Source: an uncultured Flavobacteriaceae bacterium (GTDB lineage: Bacteria; Bacteroidota; Bacteroidia; Flavobacteriales; Flavobacteriaceae). From it: a stretch of 7,320 nucleotides of DNA. The position numbers and the translations under genes were made by a program. This document shows positions 1 through 5,907 of the stretch, piece by piece. The stretch spans positions 1-7,320 of the forward strand of contig CALZKX010000368.1 in assembly GCA_945788155.1 (NCBI GenBank). The letters are read 5' to 3'. Position 1 is the first letter of the stretch. Each line of letters opens with the position of its first letter. Under the pieces are notes generated by a model. It searched no databases, had not been told where the DNA came from, and saw only the letters and a list, made by a program, of their open reading frames with translations.

Positions 1-67
1 TTACCTTTACAATGGCTTGAGCAGTTGCTATTCGAAGTGTATTAGATTTATGTGTTATATCGACCAT
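1..67 (-). CDS. moaC: MoaC, cyclic pyranopterin monophosphate synthase (N-terminal fragment, runs off the left edge)
   Basis: Only the first 22 codons are in the window. They read MVDITHKSNTLRIATAQAIV and then KV, which matches the start of bacterial MoaC (MVDI/V-T, then R-A-A/T-A-x-A-x-V). MoaC, with MoaA, turns GTP into cyclic pyranopterin monophosphate, the first stable intermediate of molybdenum cofactor synthesis, in the cytoplasm. The start ATG is at 67-65. It is the next gene after moaE in a run of Moco genes on the same strand, but is separated from moaE by the inverted-repeat-bounded four-helix-bundle gene. Some Flavobacteriaceae fuse MoaC to MoaB, and the visible fragment cannot show whether that is so here. 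The identification rests on a short match plus strong context. Confidence 0.82.
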   Translation of the reverse strand, partial: MVDITHKSNTLRIATAQAIVKV

Positions 68-76
68 GGTATTATT

Positions 77-102
77 GTTGAGCTGTTGAATCGTTTAATT
101 GT
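77..102. repeat. Left arm of the inverted repeat flanking the four-helix-bundle gene
   Basis: Bases 84-102 are the exact reverse complement of 476-494 (right arm ACAATTAAACGATTCAACA). The match extends outward to 77 with three mismatches. The arm contains the stop codon of the four-helix-bundle gene (TAA, complement of 95-97). It also sits in a short 12-base-period run: ATTGTTGAGCTG at 74-85 and ATTGTTGAGTTG at 98-109 are 24 bases apart and differ at one position, with TTGAATCGTTTA between them. Confidence 0.85.
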
Positions 103-460
103 TGAGTTGTGATTTTCGTAAAGCATTAAGCATATTTGATATTTTTTCAATATGAGTTCTTAAATTATTATAATCTGAATCTGAAATATAGTTTAAATCT
201 TTTGCTATTATAAGTTGATTTAAAACTTCCATTAAAGAACCAAAAGCCATGGTTGAAAAATGAGCTTTGTCTTTATTTGTTTGCCTAGAGGTCCCTTCGG
301 CTAGATTTGAAGCAATCGAAATTGAAGCACGTCTTAATTGGTTAGTTAATCCAAACTTTTCCTCATCAGGGAAGTTTCGAGTTAGTTTATAAACTTTCGT
401 AACTAGTTCTTTAGAATTGACCCAAACATTTAACTTTTCAAATGAAAACGTATATGCCAT
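95..460 (-). CDS. Four-helix-bundle protein (S23 / 23S rRNA intervening-sequence protein family, TIGR02436 type)
   Basis: This 121-residue protein has the family signature QLRRASISIASNLAEG at residues 41-56, preceded by the usual F-P-x-x-E-K-F-G-L (30-38). The hydrophobic pattern on both sides fits four amphipathic helices. Relatives form small helical, often pentameric, bundles. They include ORFs inside 23S rRNA intervening sequences and the Avd accessory protein of diversity-generating retroelements; the role of free-standing members is not known. No signal peptide or membrane segment is seen. It lies in the Moco operon between moaE and moaC, but no known Moco step needs it. It is flanked by a 19-bp perfect inverted repeat, and its stop codon falls inside the left arm. 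No reverse transcriptase, variable repeat or rRNA is present, so neither a diversity-generating retroelement nor a true rRNA IVS is supported here. The family call is firm and the function is unknown. Confidence 0.9.
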   Translation of the reverse strand: MAYTFSFEKLNVWVNSKELVTKVYKLTRNFPDEEKFGLTNQLRRASISIASNLAEGTSRQTNKDKAHFSTMAFGSLMEVLNQLIIAKDLNYISDSDYNNLRTHIEKISNMLNALRKSQLNN

Positions 461-475
461 ATTTATCTATAATTT

Positions 476-501
476 ACAATTAAACGATTCAACAAATTAA
501 C
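476..501. repeat. Right arm of the inverted repeat flanking the four-helix-bundle gene
   Basis: Bases 476-494 read ACAATTAAACGATTCAACA, a perfect 19-base reverse complement of 84-102. The outward extension to 501 keeps 4 of 7 further positions. The arm lies between the moaE stop codon (511-513) and the ATG of the four-helix-bundle gene (460), leaving a 15-base AT-rich leader before that ATG. In a transcript of the operon the two arms could pair and enclose a 373-base loop. Confidence 0.85.
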
Positions 502-510
502 GCATCAACT

Positions 511-957
511 TTAAGAATTTACTTTCCATTGATGTGTGCTGTCTTCAAAAACTTCTTTACCATATACAGGAACTTTGGCTTTAATTTCTTCGACTACATA
601 TTCCAAAGCTTTAAAAACCTCTTTTCTTCTTGGAGAAGACACAAATACAAACAAACAAATTTCACCTGTTTTTACCATTCCTAAACTGTGATAAATATGC
701 ATGCATGTTAAATCGAACCGAGAAAAAGTTGCTTCACGTATCTCATGAAATTTGGCATTTGCCATTTCTTTATAAGCTGTGTATTCTATACCTGAAACAG
801 TTTTTCCATCTATTTTATCTGCTCTTACTTGACCCAAAAAAATATTGTGGGCTCCAATAGCGGTTTTGCTCTGGTGTTTTGCTATCGATTTGGCTATAAA
901 TTCAGATGAAATAGCACCTTCTTTAAATACATTTTTTGGTTTTTTTTCTGTTGTCAT
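511..957 (-). CDS. moaE: MoaE, large subunit of molybdopterin synthase
   Basis: A 148-residue cytoplasmic protein of normal MoaE length. With thiocarboxylated MoaD it puts the two dithiolene sulfurs into cyclic pyranopterin monophosphate to form molybdopterin. The N-terminal part has the G-A-x-x-x-F-x-G-x-V-R segment (35-45); Arg45 aligns with the substrate-binding Arg39 of E. coli MoaE. The C-terminal part has GEICLFVFVSS (98-108) and EIKAKVPVYGKE (124-135), where Lys126 aligns with the essential Lys119 of E. coli. The common HRxG motif reads HSLG (90-93), a substitution I associate with flavobacterial MoaE. In the K126 region the sequence is G-K-E, so the second lysine is shifted by one. 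Its ATG overlaps the moeB stop (ATGA, 954-957), which suggests translational coupling. Confidence 0.95.
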   Translation of the reverse strand: MTTEKKPKNVFKEGAISSEFIAKSIAKHQSKTAIGAHNIFLGQVRADKIDGKTVSGIEYTAYKEMANAKFHEIREATFSRFDLTCMHIYHSLGMVKTGEICLFVFVSSPRRKEVFKALEYVVEEIKAKVPVYGKEVFEDSTHQWKVNS

Positions 958-2030
958 AGTTCGGTCTTTAGTTGTTCAATAATTGCCTGTGCACCTTCTT
1001 TTAGGCTAAAGCAATTTGTAATGTTGTGTTTTTGCAGAATTTCTGCAGCTGTGTTACTTCGTATTCCAGATTGACAAAAAGCAATAATGGTTTTATCAGT
1101 TGGAATTTCATGGATTTTTGTTCCTAATTCTTTTAACGGAATTTGAGTACAATTATCCAAGCTTATTTTTGGTGTTTCATGTAATTCGCGCACATCCAAG
1201 TAGTGTACATTCTTAATTTTACTTACATCTTTTATTGAAATTTCATTAATAATAGCCTTGCAATTAAAATCATAATCTATATTTTCGAAGTTTTCTTTAT
1301 TATTGAGTACTTTTTCAAATTCAGAATTTGATTTATTGATTTTAAGCGAGTAAGTTTCGGTTGTTTTAGAATTATAGCAAAACAACTTTCCAGATAAAAC
1401 ACCATTAAACCCTAAAATAATTTTTAAGACCTCGTTTGCTTGCATGGTTCCAATAATGCCTGGAAGTACACCTAATACGCCAACTTCAGTACAATTTGCA
1501 ACAGAACCCTTTTTGGGTGGTGATGGGAATAAACACCTATAACTTGCCCCATTTTTATAGTTAAACACAGAGACTTGACCTTCAAACTTAAAAATAGCTC
1601 CATAAACAATGGGTTTATTTGTGATAATTGCAGCATCATTAATAAGGTAGCGTGTTTCAAAATTATCTGTCCCATCTACAATAACATCATAATCGTTATA
1701 TAAGGATAATGCATTTTGTGGCGTTAAAGCTTCTTGATAAGCATTAATTTGAATAGTTGGATTTAAGTCTGTTAATCGTTCTTTTGCGGCTAAAGCTTTA
1801 TTGCTTCCTAAAGAGGAAGTTCCAAATAATATTTGACGTTGTAAATTGGATTCTTCAACAATATCAAAGTCAATGACACCAAGAGTCCCTACACCTGCAG
1901 CAGCCAAGTATTGTAATACTGGACAGCCTAAACCTCCAGCACCTACTACCAATACTTTGGCATTGGATATTTTGTTTTGACCTTCTGGGCCAACGTCTGA
2001 TAAAATAATATGTCTGTTATATCTACTCAT
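954..2030 (-). CDS. moeB: MoeB-type MoaD-activating enzyme fused to a C-terminal rhodanese domain (MOCS3/MoeBR-like)
   Basis: A 358-residue protein from the ATG at 2030. Residues 1 to about 240 are an E1-like adenylyltransferase: nucleotide loop GAGGLG (30-35), acidic DFD (54-56), NLQRQ (62-66), DGTDN (119-123; Asp122 matches the metal-binding Asp130 of E. coli MoeB), and Cys180 in NCTEVG. Residues about 260-358 are a rhodanese domain with YLDVRE (277-282) and the persulfide loop CQSGIRS starting at Cys319. It should adenylate the C-terminal glycine of MoaD and then deliver sulfur to it, as human MOCS3 does. The zinc cysteines of E. coli MoeB are missing: the first pair reads SYRC (163-166) and the second CxxC is absent. 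A GTG at 2045, inside moaD, is an alternative start five codons upstream. I prefer the ATG because it leads directly into the conserved RYNRHI and leaves a 7-base gap after moaD. Confidence 0.93.
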   Translation of the reverse strand: MSRYNRHIILSDVGPEGQNKISNAKVLVVGAGGLGCPVLQYLAAAGVGTLGVIDFDIVEESNLQRQILFGTSSLGSNKALAAKERLTDLNPTIQINAYQEALTPQNALSLYNDYDVIVDGTDNFETRYLINDAAIITNKPIVYGAIFKFEGQVSVFNYKNGASYRCLFPSPPKKGSVANCTEVGVLGVLPGIIGTMQANEVLKIILGFNGVLSGKLFCYNSKTTETYSLKINKSNSEFEKVLNNKENFENIDYDFNCKAIINEISIKDVSKIKNVHYLDVRELHETPKISLDNCTQIPLKELGTKIHEIPTDKTIIAFCQSGIRSNTAAEILQKHNITNCFSLKEGAQAIIEQLKTEL

Positions 2031-2037
2031 AATGGGC

Positions 2038-2271
2038 TTAACCACCCGAAAAAGGTGGCAATAAAGCTATTTCTGGGTTTGTTATGTTACTATTATTAGA
2101 TACAATTTCATGGTTTTGTGCTACTTTAAAATCTTTTTGTTTTAATAGAGGATATTTTATGTAAAGTTCCTTCAATAAATCTGAAACCTGTGATTTAGAA
2201 AACTCAAGTGTTTCTTGGTCACAGTTAGTAATTTCGGCCAAAAGCCCAAAATATTTAATTTGTAATTGCAT
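2038..2271 (-). CDS. moaD: MoaD, small sulfur-carrier subunit of molybdopterin synthase
   Basis: A 77-residue ubiquitin-fold protein ending in FSGG. The terminal Gly-Gly is adenylated by MoeB and then carries the thiocarboxylate used by MoaE. The N-terminus MQLQIKYFGLLAEI is typical of MoaD (beta strand, then Y-F-x-x-L/A-x-E). The ATG at 2271 lies inside the end of mobA, overlapping it by 17 bases. The in-frame TTG one codon upstream is less likely as start. The moeB ATG follows 7 bases after the stop, so the carrier, its activating enzyme and its partner MoaE are encoded in direct succession. Identification combines the C-terminal GG, the length and the neighbours. Confidence 0.93.
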   Translation of the reverse strand: MQLQIKYFGLLAEITNCDQETLEFSKSQVSDLLKELYIKYPLLKQKDFKVAQNHEIVSNNSNITNPEIALLPPFSGG

Positions 2272-2827
2272 CAAATTCTTCTTTTGTATTAATATTTATT
2301 AATGTTGATGATAAATTATCATCGAGCATAATGGTTTTAGTTTTTAATTGAGATACAGCAAAGCGCATTCTTCTTTCGCCCTTGTCTAATAAATGTTTAA
2401 TAGTTTGTTGACATGTTTTATTGTAAAGAGCCGTTAAAGGCATAGTTTTTTGTTGACTTTTTAACTGAATAACATCATAGTCTTCTTCATAGTTTTTAAT
2501 TAATTTATTTAAAACTGTTGAAGTAATTAATGGCACATCACAACTCACTATAAGATTGTAATCTGTTTTTGAATATTTTAGCCCTGAATAGAGCCCAGCC
2601 AAAGGGCCAGCATTTTTAATGGTATCTTCAATTCTTGTCATCCCAAATGTGTCATGCTCGGTGTAGTCGCTAACAATAACAATATTGTTCACTAAAGGCT
2701 GCATTGCATCTATAATATGTTGTATAAATGGTTTTTGTTTAAAAATAAGCAGCCCTTTATCGGTTCCCATTCTGGAACTTTTACCTCCTGCTAAAATGAT
2801 GCCTGTTATGTTGCTTTTATGAATCAT
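2255..2827 (-). CDS. mobA: MobA, molybdenum cofactor guanylyltransferase
   Basis: A 190-residue nucleotidyltransferase that attaches GMP from GTP to the molybdenum cofactor, giving the MGD form used by DMSO-reductase-family enzymes such as nitrate and formate oxidoreductases. The N-terminal signature LAGGKSSRMGTDKG (12-25) is the GTP-binding loop of the MobA family. NAGPLAGLYSGL (72-83) and VSCDVPLI (94-101, with metal-binding Asp97) follow in the expected order. The length is that of stand-alone MobA. The ATG at 2827 directly abuts the stop codon of the TSUP gene (zero gap), and the stop overlaps moaD. A MocA-type cytidylyltransferase shares the fold, but the motifs and setting favour MobA. 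The presence of mobA implies that the organism makes at least one MGD enzyme. Confidence 0.93.
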   Translation of the reverse strand: MIHKSNITGIILAGGKSSRMGTDKGLLIFKQKPFIQHIIDAMQPLVNNIVIVSDYTEHDTFGMTRIEDTIKNAGPLAGLYSGLKYSKTDYNLIVSCDVPLITSTVLNKLIKNYEEDYDVIQLKSQQKTMPLTALYNKTCQQTIKHLLDKGERRMRFAVSQLKTKTIMLDDNLSSTLININTKEEFDAITN

Positions 2828-3571
2828 TTAAACAAATATTAATTTTACAGAAGCAATTATCAATACAAAAGCCAAAAGATATCTTAACAAGCCATTGTTG
2901 AATTTTCTACTTCCATGATAGCTCCCTAAAAAGCCTCCAACTAAGGCAATTCCAACTAAAATAAAGGAATCTGAAGCAATTTGCACACCAATGCTAATTT
3001 GACCTACCAACGCCGAAGCGGAATTTACCAAAATAAATAACGCTGAAACTGCAGCAGCTTCTTTCATTTTTCCCCAATGAAACAGCAATATTACTGGTGT
3101 TAAAATAATGCCGCCACCAATACCTATCAAACCTGAGAATAAACCAATAATACCACCAACTATAAGTCCTTGCCAAATTTCAATTTTATTTATTGAACCA
3201 CGTTCTTTTCCAAAAACATTTAGCATTTTTAAAATGGCAAATATTAAGAGAATGCCCAGTATTTTTCTGTAAATGGCGGCATCTACTTCTATGGTACCAC
3301 CAATAAAAGCCATAGGGATTGATGCTATTGCAAAAAACAGAAACAATCTTTTATTAAGAAATCCAGCTTTATAGTAATGATATGATGCAATTCCTGCAAC
3401 AAATACATTTAACAACAACGCTGTTGGTTTCATGGTTTCTGGAGCGAATGAAAATAATGCCATTAGTGCCAAATAACCACTAGCACCACCATGACCTACA
3501 CTTGCATATAAAAATGCTACTATTGGCAAAATGATTAGGAACAACCATATATGCTCAACATTAAAAATCAT
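2828..3571 (-). CDS. TSUP-family membrane permease (TauE/SafE type) inside the Moco operon
   Basis: A 247-residue hydrophobic protein with about eight predicted membrane segments, the normal size for the TSUP (sulfite exporter TauE/SafE, former DUF81) family. The family's two internal glycine-rich motifs are visible: YASVGHGGASGY (22-33) and FSGLIGIGGGIIL (145-157), consistent with the duplicated fold. Family members move sulfite, sulfonates, sulfoacetate, thiosulfate or related anions. Substrate cannot be read from sequence. It sits between the ModE-type regulator (11-base overlap) and mobA (zero gap), so it is expressed with the cofactor genes. Since no modABC is in view, molybdate uptake is one possibility; sulfite removal linked to a molybdoenzyme or to sulfur transfer is another. 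Family assignment is firm and substrate is open. Confidence 0.9.
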   Translation of the reverse strand: MIFNVEHIWLFLIILPIVAFLYASVGHGGASGYLALMALFSFAPETMKPTALLLNVFVAGIASYHYYKAGFLNKRLFLFFAIASIPMAFIGGTIEVDAAIYRKILGILLIFAILKMLNVFGKERGSINKIEIWQGLIVGGIIGLFSGLIGIGGGIILTPVILLFHWGKMKEAAAVSALFILVNSASALVGQISIGVQIASDSFILVGIALVGGFLGSYHGSRKFNNGLLRYLLAFVLIIASVKLIFV

Positions 3572-3905
3572 GATATAATTGTTTTTTCATTTCTTGGTCT
3601 AAAAATTCCCAACAGTTTTTATTTATAGTTTCAAAAGCATTAACTAATTTTCTTCCATAATCTGTTAATTCAGCACCACCACCACCTTTGCCTCCAATAC
3701 TAGTCGTTACTACTGGTTTTTGTGCTCTAGAATTTAAGGCATCAATTAAAGACCATGCTTTTTTGTAAGACATCTTTAAGGTTTTGGCTGCCTTTGATAA
3801 GGAGCCAGTTTCTTCAATAGCTTTAAGCAAAGCCACACGGCCTTCGCCGAGTAAAATGTTATCATCAGCTTCAATCCAAATGCGACTTTTAATTTTATAC
3901 TTCAT
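3561..3905 (-). CDS. One-domain ModE-type winged-helix regulator (DNA-binding domain only)
   Basis: A 114-residue protein with the ModE/LysR-like winged helix. The helix-turn-helix lies about residues 33-57 (TGSLSKAAKTLKMSYKKAWS), followed by the wing with its polyglycine turn GGKGGGGAELTDYG (71-84), both diagnostic of the ModE N-terminal domain. E. coli ModE is about 260 residues and carries two molbindin (TOBE) domains that bind molybdate. Those are absent here and the frame ends in a normal stop, so this is not an evident truncation. Such proteins are often annotated LysR-family, but the LysR effector domain is also missing. The ATG is five bases after the moeA stop and the gene overlaps the TSUP gene by 11 bases. 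A ModE-box-like operator lies over the moeA promoter, so it probably represses its own operon. How it senses molybdenum, if at all, is unknown. Confidence 0.9.
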   Translation of the reverse strand: MKYKIKSRIWIEADDNILLGEGRVALLKAIEETGSLSKAAKTLKMSYKKAWSLIDALNSRAQKPVVTTSIGGKGGGGAELTDYGRKLVNAFETINKNCWEFLDQEMKKQLYHDF

Positions 3906-3910
3906 ATCAA

Positions 3911-5092
3911 CTAATTTATTGGTAGTAACAATACTTCAACAGTATCATTAACGGTAATCTCATGAAGATTTTCTGGCACATATACTAATGCATTGGCTAA
4001 TGCAAACGTATGAATCATTGAAGAGTTTTGTCCTTCAAGAATTTCCACTTTGTCATTGTTATATATAGCTTTTAAAAACTGAGCACGATCTCCTTTTTTA
4101 ACAAAATTTGAAAGCGATTTTGCAGTAGTTTTTAGTAATTCGAAATGTTCGTTTCCAGACATTCTTTTTAAAGCGGTATTTACATACACATAAAAACAAC
4201 TTAAGGCAGAAGCTGGATTTCCGGGAAGTGCAAAAACAAAAGTGTGATCTTTTTTTCCAAAAAACAATGGTTTCCCAGGTTTTTGTTTGACTTTGTAAAA
4301 CAGTTGTTCGACACACATTTCTAAAAGTGCTTTCCCAACAAAATCATAATCACCAACCGAGATTCCACCAGATACCAAAACCATATCATTGTTTAAAATG
4401 GCATCTTGCAATACATTATAAGTGCTTTGATAATCATCTTTTACATTCGTAATTCCCACGTTCATATAACCTAAATCATTTAAAGCAGAAGATAGCATAA
4501 TGGCATTGCTTTCATAGATTTGTCCATATTGCAAAGAGTCTCCAGCTGTTGCCAACTCATTACCTGTAACAATTAAAGCAATAGAAAGCGGTTTATTAAC
4601 CACGACTTCTGTAATGCCAAGTGAGGTTAAAAAACCAATTCCAGCAGGTGTTAATTTGGTGCCCTTTTTTAAGGCAATATCTCCTTTTTTTGTTTGTTCG
4701 CCCAAAGATCTTATGTTGGCATTTAATTCTATTGGTTTATTTGCTGTAAGGAAATTGGCATTTACAGAAACATGCTCTTGAATAATAATGGCATTTGCAG
4801 TATCTGGAACAGGTGCTCCGGTAAAAATTCGTACAGCTTCTCCAGTTTGTAATGTTGGTTGATGCGCATCACCAGCTTTAACTTCATCAATAATTGAGTA
4901 TTGATTCGAATTATGCATGTTAACAGCATAACCATCCATGGCAGATTGCCTAAAAGGAGGCATGTTAATTGGCGAAACAACATCTTTGGCTAAAGTTAAG
5001 CCTAGACCATTTTTTAATGATATACACTCGCTTTTATCTAAAGGCTTGGTGCTCTTTTTTACTATTGAAATGGCTTGTTCTATTGAAATCAT
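3911..5092 (-). CDS. moeA: MoeA, molybdopterin molybdenumtransferase
   Basis: A 393-residue cytoplasmic enzyme, typical in length for MoeA. It inserts molybdenum from molybdate into adenylylated molybdopterin. The motifs occur in order: PPFRQSAMDGYA (45-56), TGAPVP followed by IIIQE, GEQTKKGD, the MoaB/MogA-like central domain with VTGNEL, GQIYESN and VSGGISVGDYD, then KPGKPLFFG and ALPGNPASA, and a short C-terminal beta domain. No key motif is missing. It is the first gene of the Moco operon on the minus strand, with its own Bacteroidota-type promoter and a ModE-like operator 5 bases upstream of the ATG. The regulator gene follows after 5 bases. A separate MogA/MoaB for adenylylation is not in the window. 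Confidence 0.96.
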   Translation of the reverse strand: MISIEQAISIVKKSTKPLDKSECISLKNGLGLTLAKDVVSPINMPPFRQSAMDGYAVNMHNSNQYSIIDEVKAGDAHQPTLQTGEAVRIFTGAPVPDTANAIIIQEHVSVNANFLTANKPIELNANIRSLGEQTKKGDIALKKGTKLTPAGIGFLTSLGITEVVVNKPLSIALIVTGNELATAGDSLQYGQIYESNAIMLSSALNDLGYMNVGITNVKDDYQSTYNVLQDAILNNDMVLVSGGISVGDYDFVGKALLEMCVEQLFYKVKQKPGKPLFFGKKDHTFVFALPGNPASALSCFYVYVNTALKRMSGNEHFELLKTTAKSLSNFVKKGDRAQFLKAIYNNDKVEILEGQNSSMIHTFALANALVYVPENLHEITVNDTVEVLLLPIN

Positions 5093-5096
5093 TAAT

Positions 5097-5124
5097 ATCG
5101 TTATATCTTATCAAATATAGCGAC
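5097..5124. promoter_or_regulatory. ModE-box-like operator overlapping the moeA -7 element
   Basis: Read on the minus strand, the site is GTCGCTATATT, six bases TGATAA, then GATATAACGAT. The ModE operator as I recall it from proteobacteria is ATCG-N-TATATA, six bases, TATATAACGAT. The left half matches 8 of 10 defined positions, the right half 10 of 11, and the spacer length is exact. The core arms TCGCTATAT and ATATAACGA are inverted copies with one mismatch. It covers the whole -7 element and the expected transcription start, the position of a repressor site. The consensus is quoted from memory and the regulator is inferred from the ModE-type gene downstream. Confidence 0.65.
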
Positions 5125-5142
5125 AAAATAAAAGATATACAA
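5112..5142 (-). promoter_or_regulatory. Bacteroidota-type promoter for the moeA operon
   Basis: On the minus strand a TTG (-33 element, complement of 5140-5142) is followed after 20 bases by TATATTTG (-7 element, complement of 5112-5119). This fits the Bacteroidota consensus TTTG/TTG, 19-21 bases, TAnnTTTG. Transcription would begin near 5105, leaving a leader of roughly a dozen bases before the moeA ATG at 5092. The -33 element lies just past the stop of the DUF481-like gene. Confidence 0.65.
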
Positions 5143-5145
5143 GCA

Positions 5146-5907
5146 TTAGAGCTTTATCCCTAAACCAATACTAATATTTGATGAAAATTGCGACTCTCCA
5201 GAAGGAGTTATATTATCATGATAGTAATCAAAAAGTGTGTAAAGATTTAATACTTTACTCAAAGGCACATCAATTTTTAGTTGCTCTAAAATCCTGTAAT
5301 CAGAAAAATCTTTATAAAGCGGTTGGAAATAAAAGGTATTTGTGATACTAACATTACTTTCCGCAACAGTTGCCGAAATTGTCAAGTAAGTGCTGTTTCT
5401 ATGATTATATTCTTTAGTATAAAACGCATCACTTTTTTCTTCTTCATACATATAGGCGTTGCCTAAATACAATCTTATATTGTCTTTGGAGACCAATTTA
5501 AAACGTAATCCAGCACCAATCAAGTTTCTTGAGTTTATAGCTAATAGTTGATTATTTTGACTTTGAACAAAAGCCTCAAAGCGAAATAAATTTGATAATT
5601 TATGGTTGTACCTTAAATGTAAAAACCAGGTGTTTTGGAAATCTTGAGCTTCCGATCGAATTAAATTATAATTCCCTAATAGAAAATAGATTTTCTTTAA
5701 ATCTTTGGATTTTACTTGTGTAGATAAGCTACTACCAATTCTATAGATATAATCGCCATCGTAATTGTCATAACTAAATGAAAAATCACCTCTTAGCACA
5801 AATCTTATGGAATCGGTTTGCATTCTTTTTGATTCTATGTTTACAAGTTGCGCATGAGAAAATGACGTAAACAAAAAAGTTAACAAAAAAAAGAATTGCT
5901 GTTTCAT
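5146..5907 (-). CDS. Secreted DUF481-like outer-membrane beta-barrel protein
   Basis: A 253-residue protein from the ATG at 5907, which gives a clean signal peptide: MKQQ, a run of F and L, then SHA before Q at about residue 19. An in-frame ATG at 5925 would add six polar residues before it and is less likely. The mature part is rich in alternating polar and aromatic strands. It includes FLHLRYNHKLSNLFRFEAFV, SRNLIGAGLRFKL, and YKDFSDYRI with a C-terminal barrel strand ending IGLGIKL. These resemble DUF481 proteins of Flavobacteriaceae (YdiY-like, 'salt-induced outer membrane protein'). Its function is not known. It is on the same strand as the Moco operon and ends just before the moeA promoter with no visible terminator, so read-through into moeA is possible. 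A DUF2490 barrel is the main alternative. Confidence 0.75.
   Translation of the reverse strand: MKQQFFFLLTFLFTSFSHAQLVNIESKRMQTDSIRFVLRGDFSFSYDNYDGDYIYRIGSSLSTQVKSKDLKKIYFLLGNYNLIRSEAQDFQNTWFLHLRYNHKLSNLFRFEAFVQSQNNQLLAINSRNLIGAGLRFKLVSKDNIRLYLGNAYMYEEEKSDAFYTKEYNHRNSTYLTISATVAESNVSITNTFYFQPLYKDFSDYRILEQLKIDVPLSKVLNLYTLFDYYHDNITPSGESQFSSNISIGLGIKL

Larger units (their letters stand above)
77..501. mobile_element. Putative IVS-like cassette: four-helix-bundle gene bounded by inverted repeats
   Basis: The four-helix-bundle gene (95-460) is enclosed by near-identical inverted arms at 77-102 and 476-501 (19 bp perfect, 23 of 26 when extended). The unit lies between the moaE stop at 511 and the moaC start at 67. 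The left arm ends 9 bases from moaC and the right arm 9 bases from moaE, so nearly the whole intergenic interval is the cassette. Other junctions in this operon are overlaps or gaps of at most about 7 bases. In the S23/TIGR02436 family, relatives of this protein are encoded inside intervening sequences of 23S rRNA genes that are also bounded by complementary ends. That makes an insertion origin a reasonable inference. There is no transposase, reverse transcriptase or obvious target-site duplication, so mobility is unproven. Confidence 0.5.

Noticed and set aside
84..494. Rho-independent terminator formed by the inverted arms
   Set aside because: The arms are 373 bases apart, AT-rich and lack a U tract, so they do not form a compact terminator hairpin.
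77..501. Insertion sequence or diversity-generating retroelement
   Set aside because: No transposase, reverse transcriptase, template/variable repeat pair or clear target-site duplication is present; only the small helical protein and the inverted arms are seen.
630..860. Plus-strand open frame of 76 codons opposite moaE
   Set aside because: It is antisense to a well-supported moaE, shows no recognisable motif, and has the composition expected of the complementary strand.
1472..1675. Additional minus-strand open frames inside moeB (and similarly at 2994-3176, 4098-4316 and 4762-4983)
   Set aside because: They are out-of-frame shadows of moeB, the TSUP gene and moeA, whose own frames carry the conserved motifs.
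3561..3905. LysR-type transcriptional regulator
   Set aside because: The length and polyglycine wing fit the ModE N-terminal domain, and the roughly 200-residue LysR effector domain is absent.
4938..5163. Two plus-strand open frames across the start of moeA
   Set aside because: They lie opposite the conserved MoeA N-terminus and the moeA promoter and have no family features.
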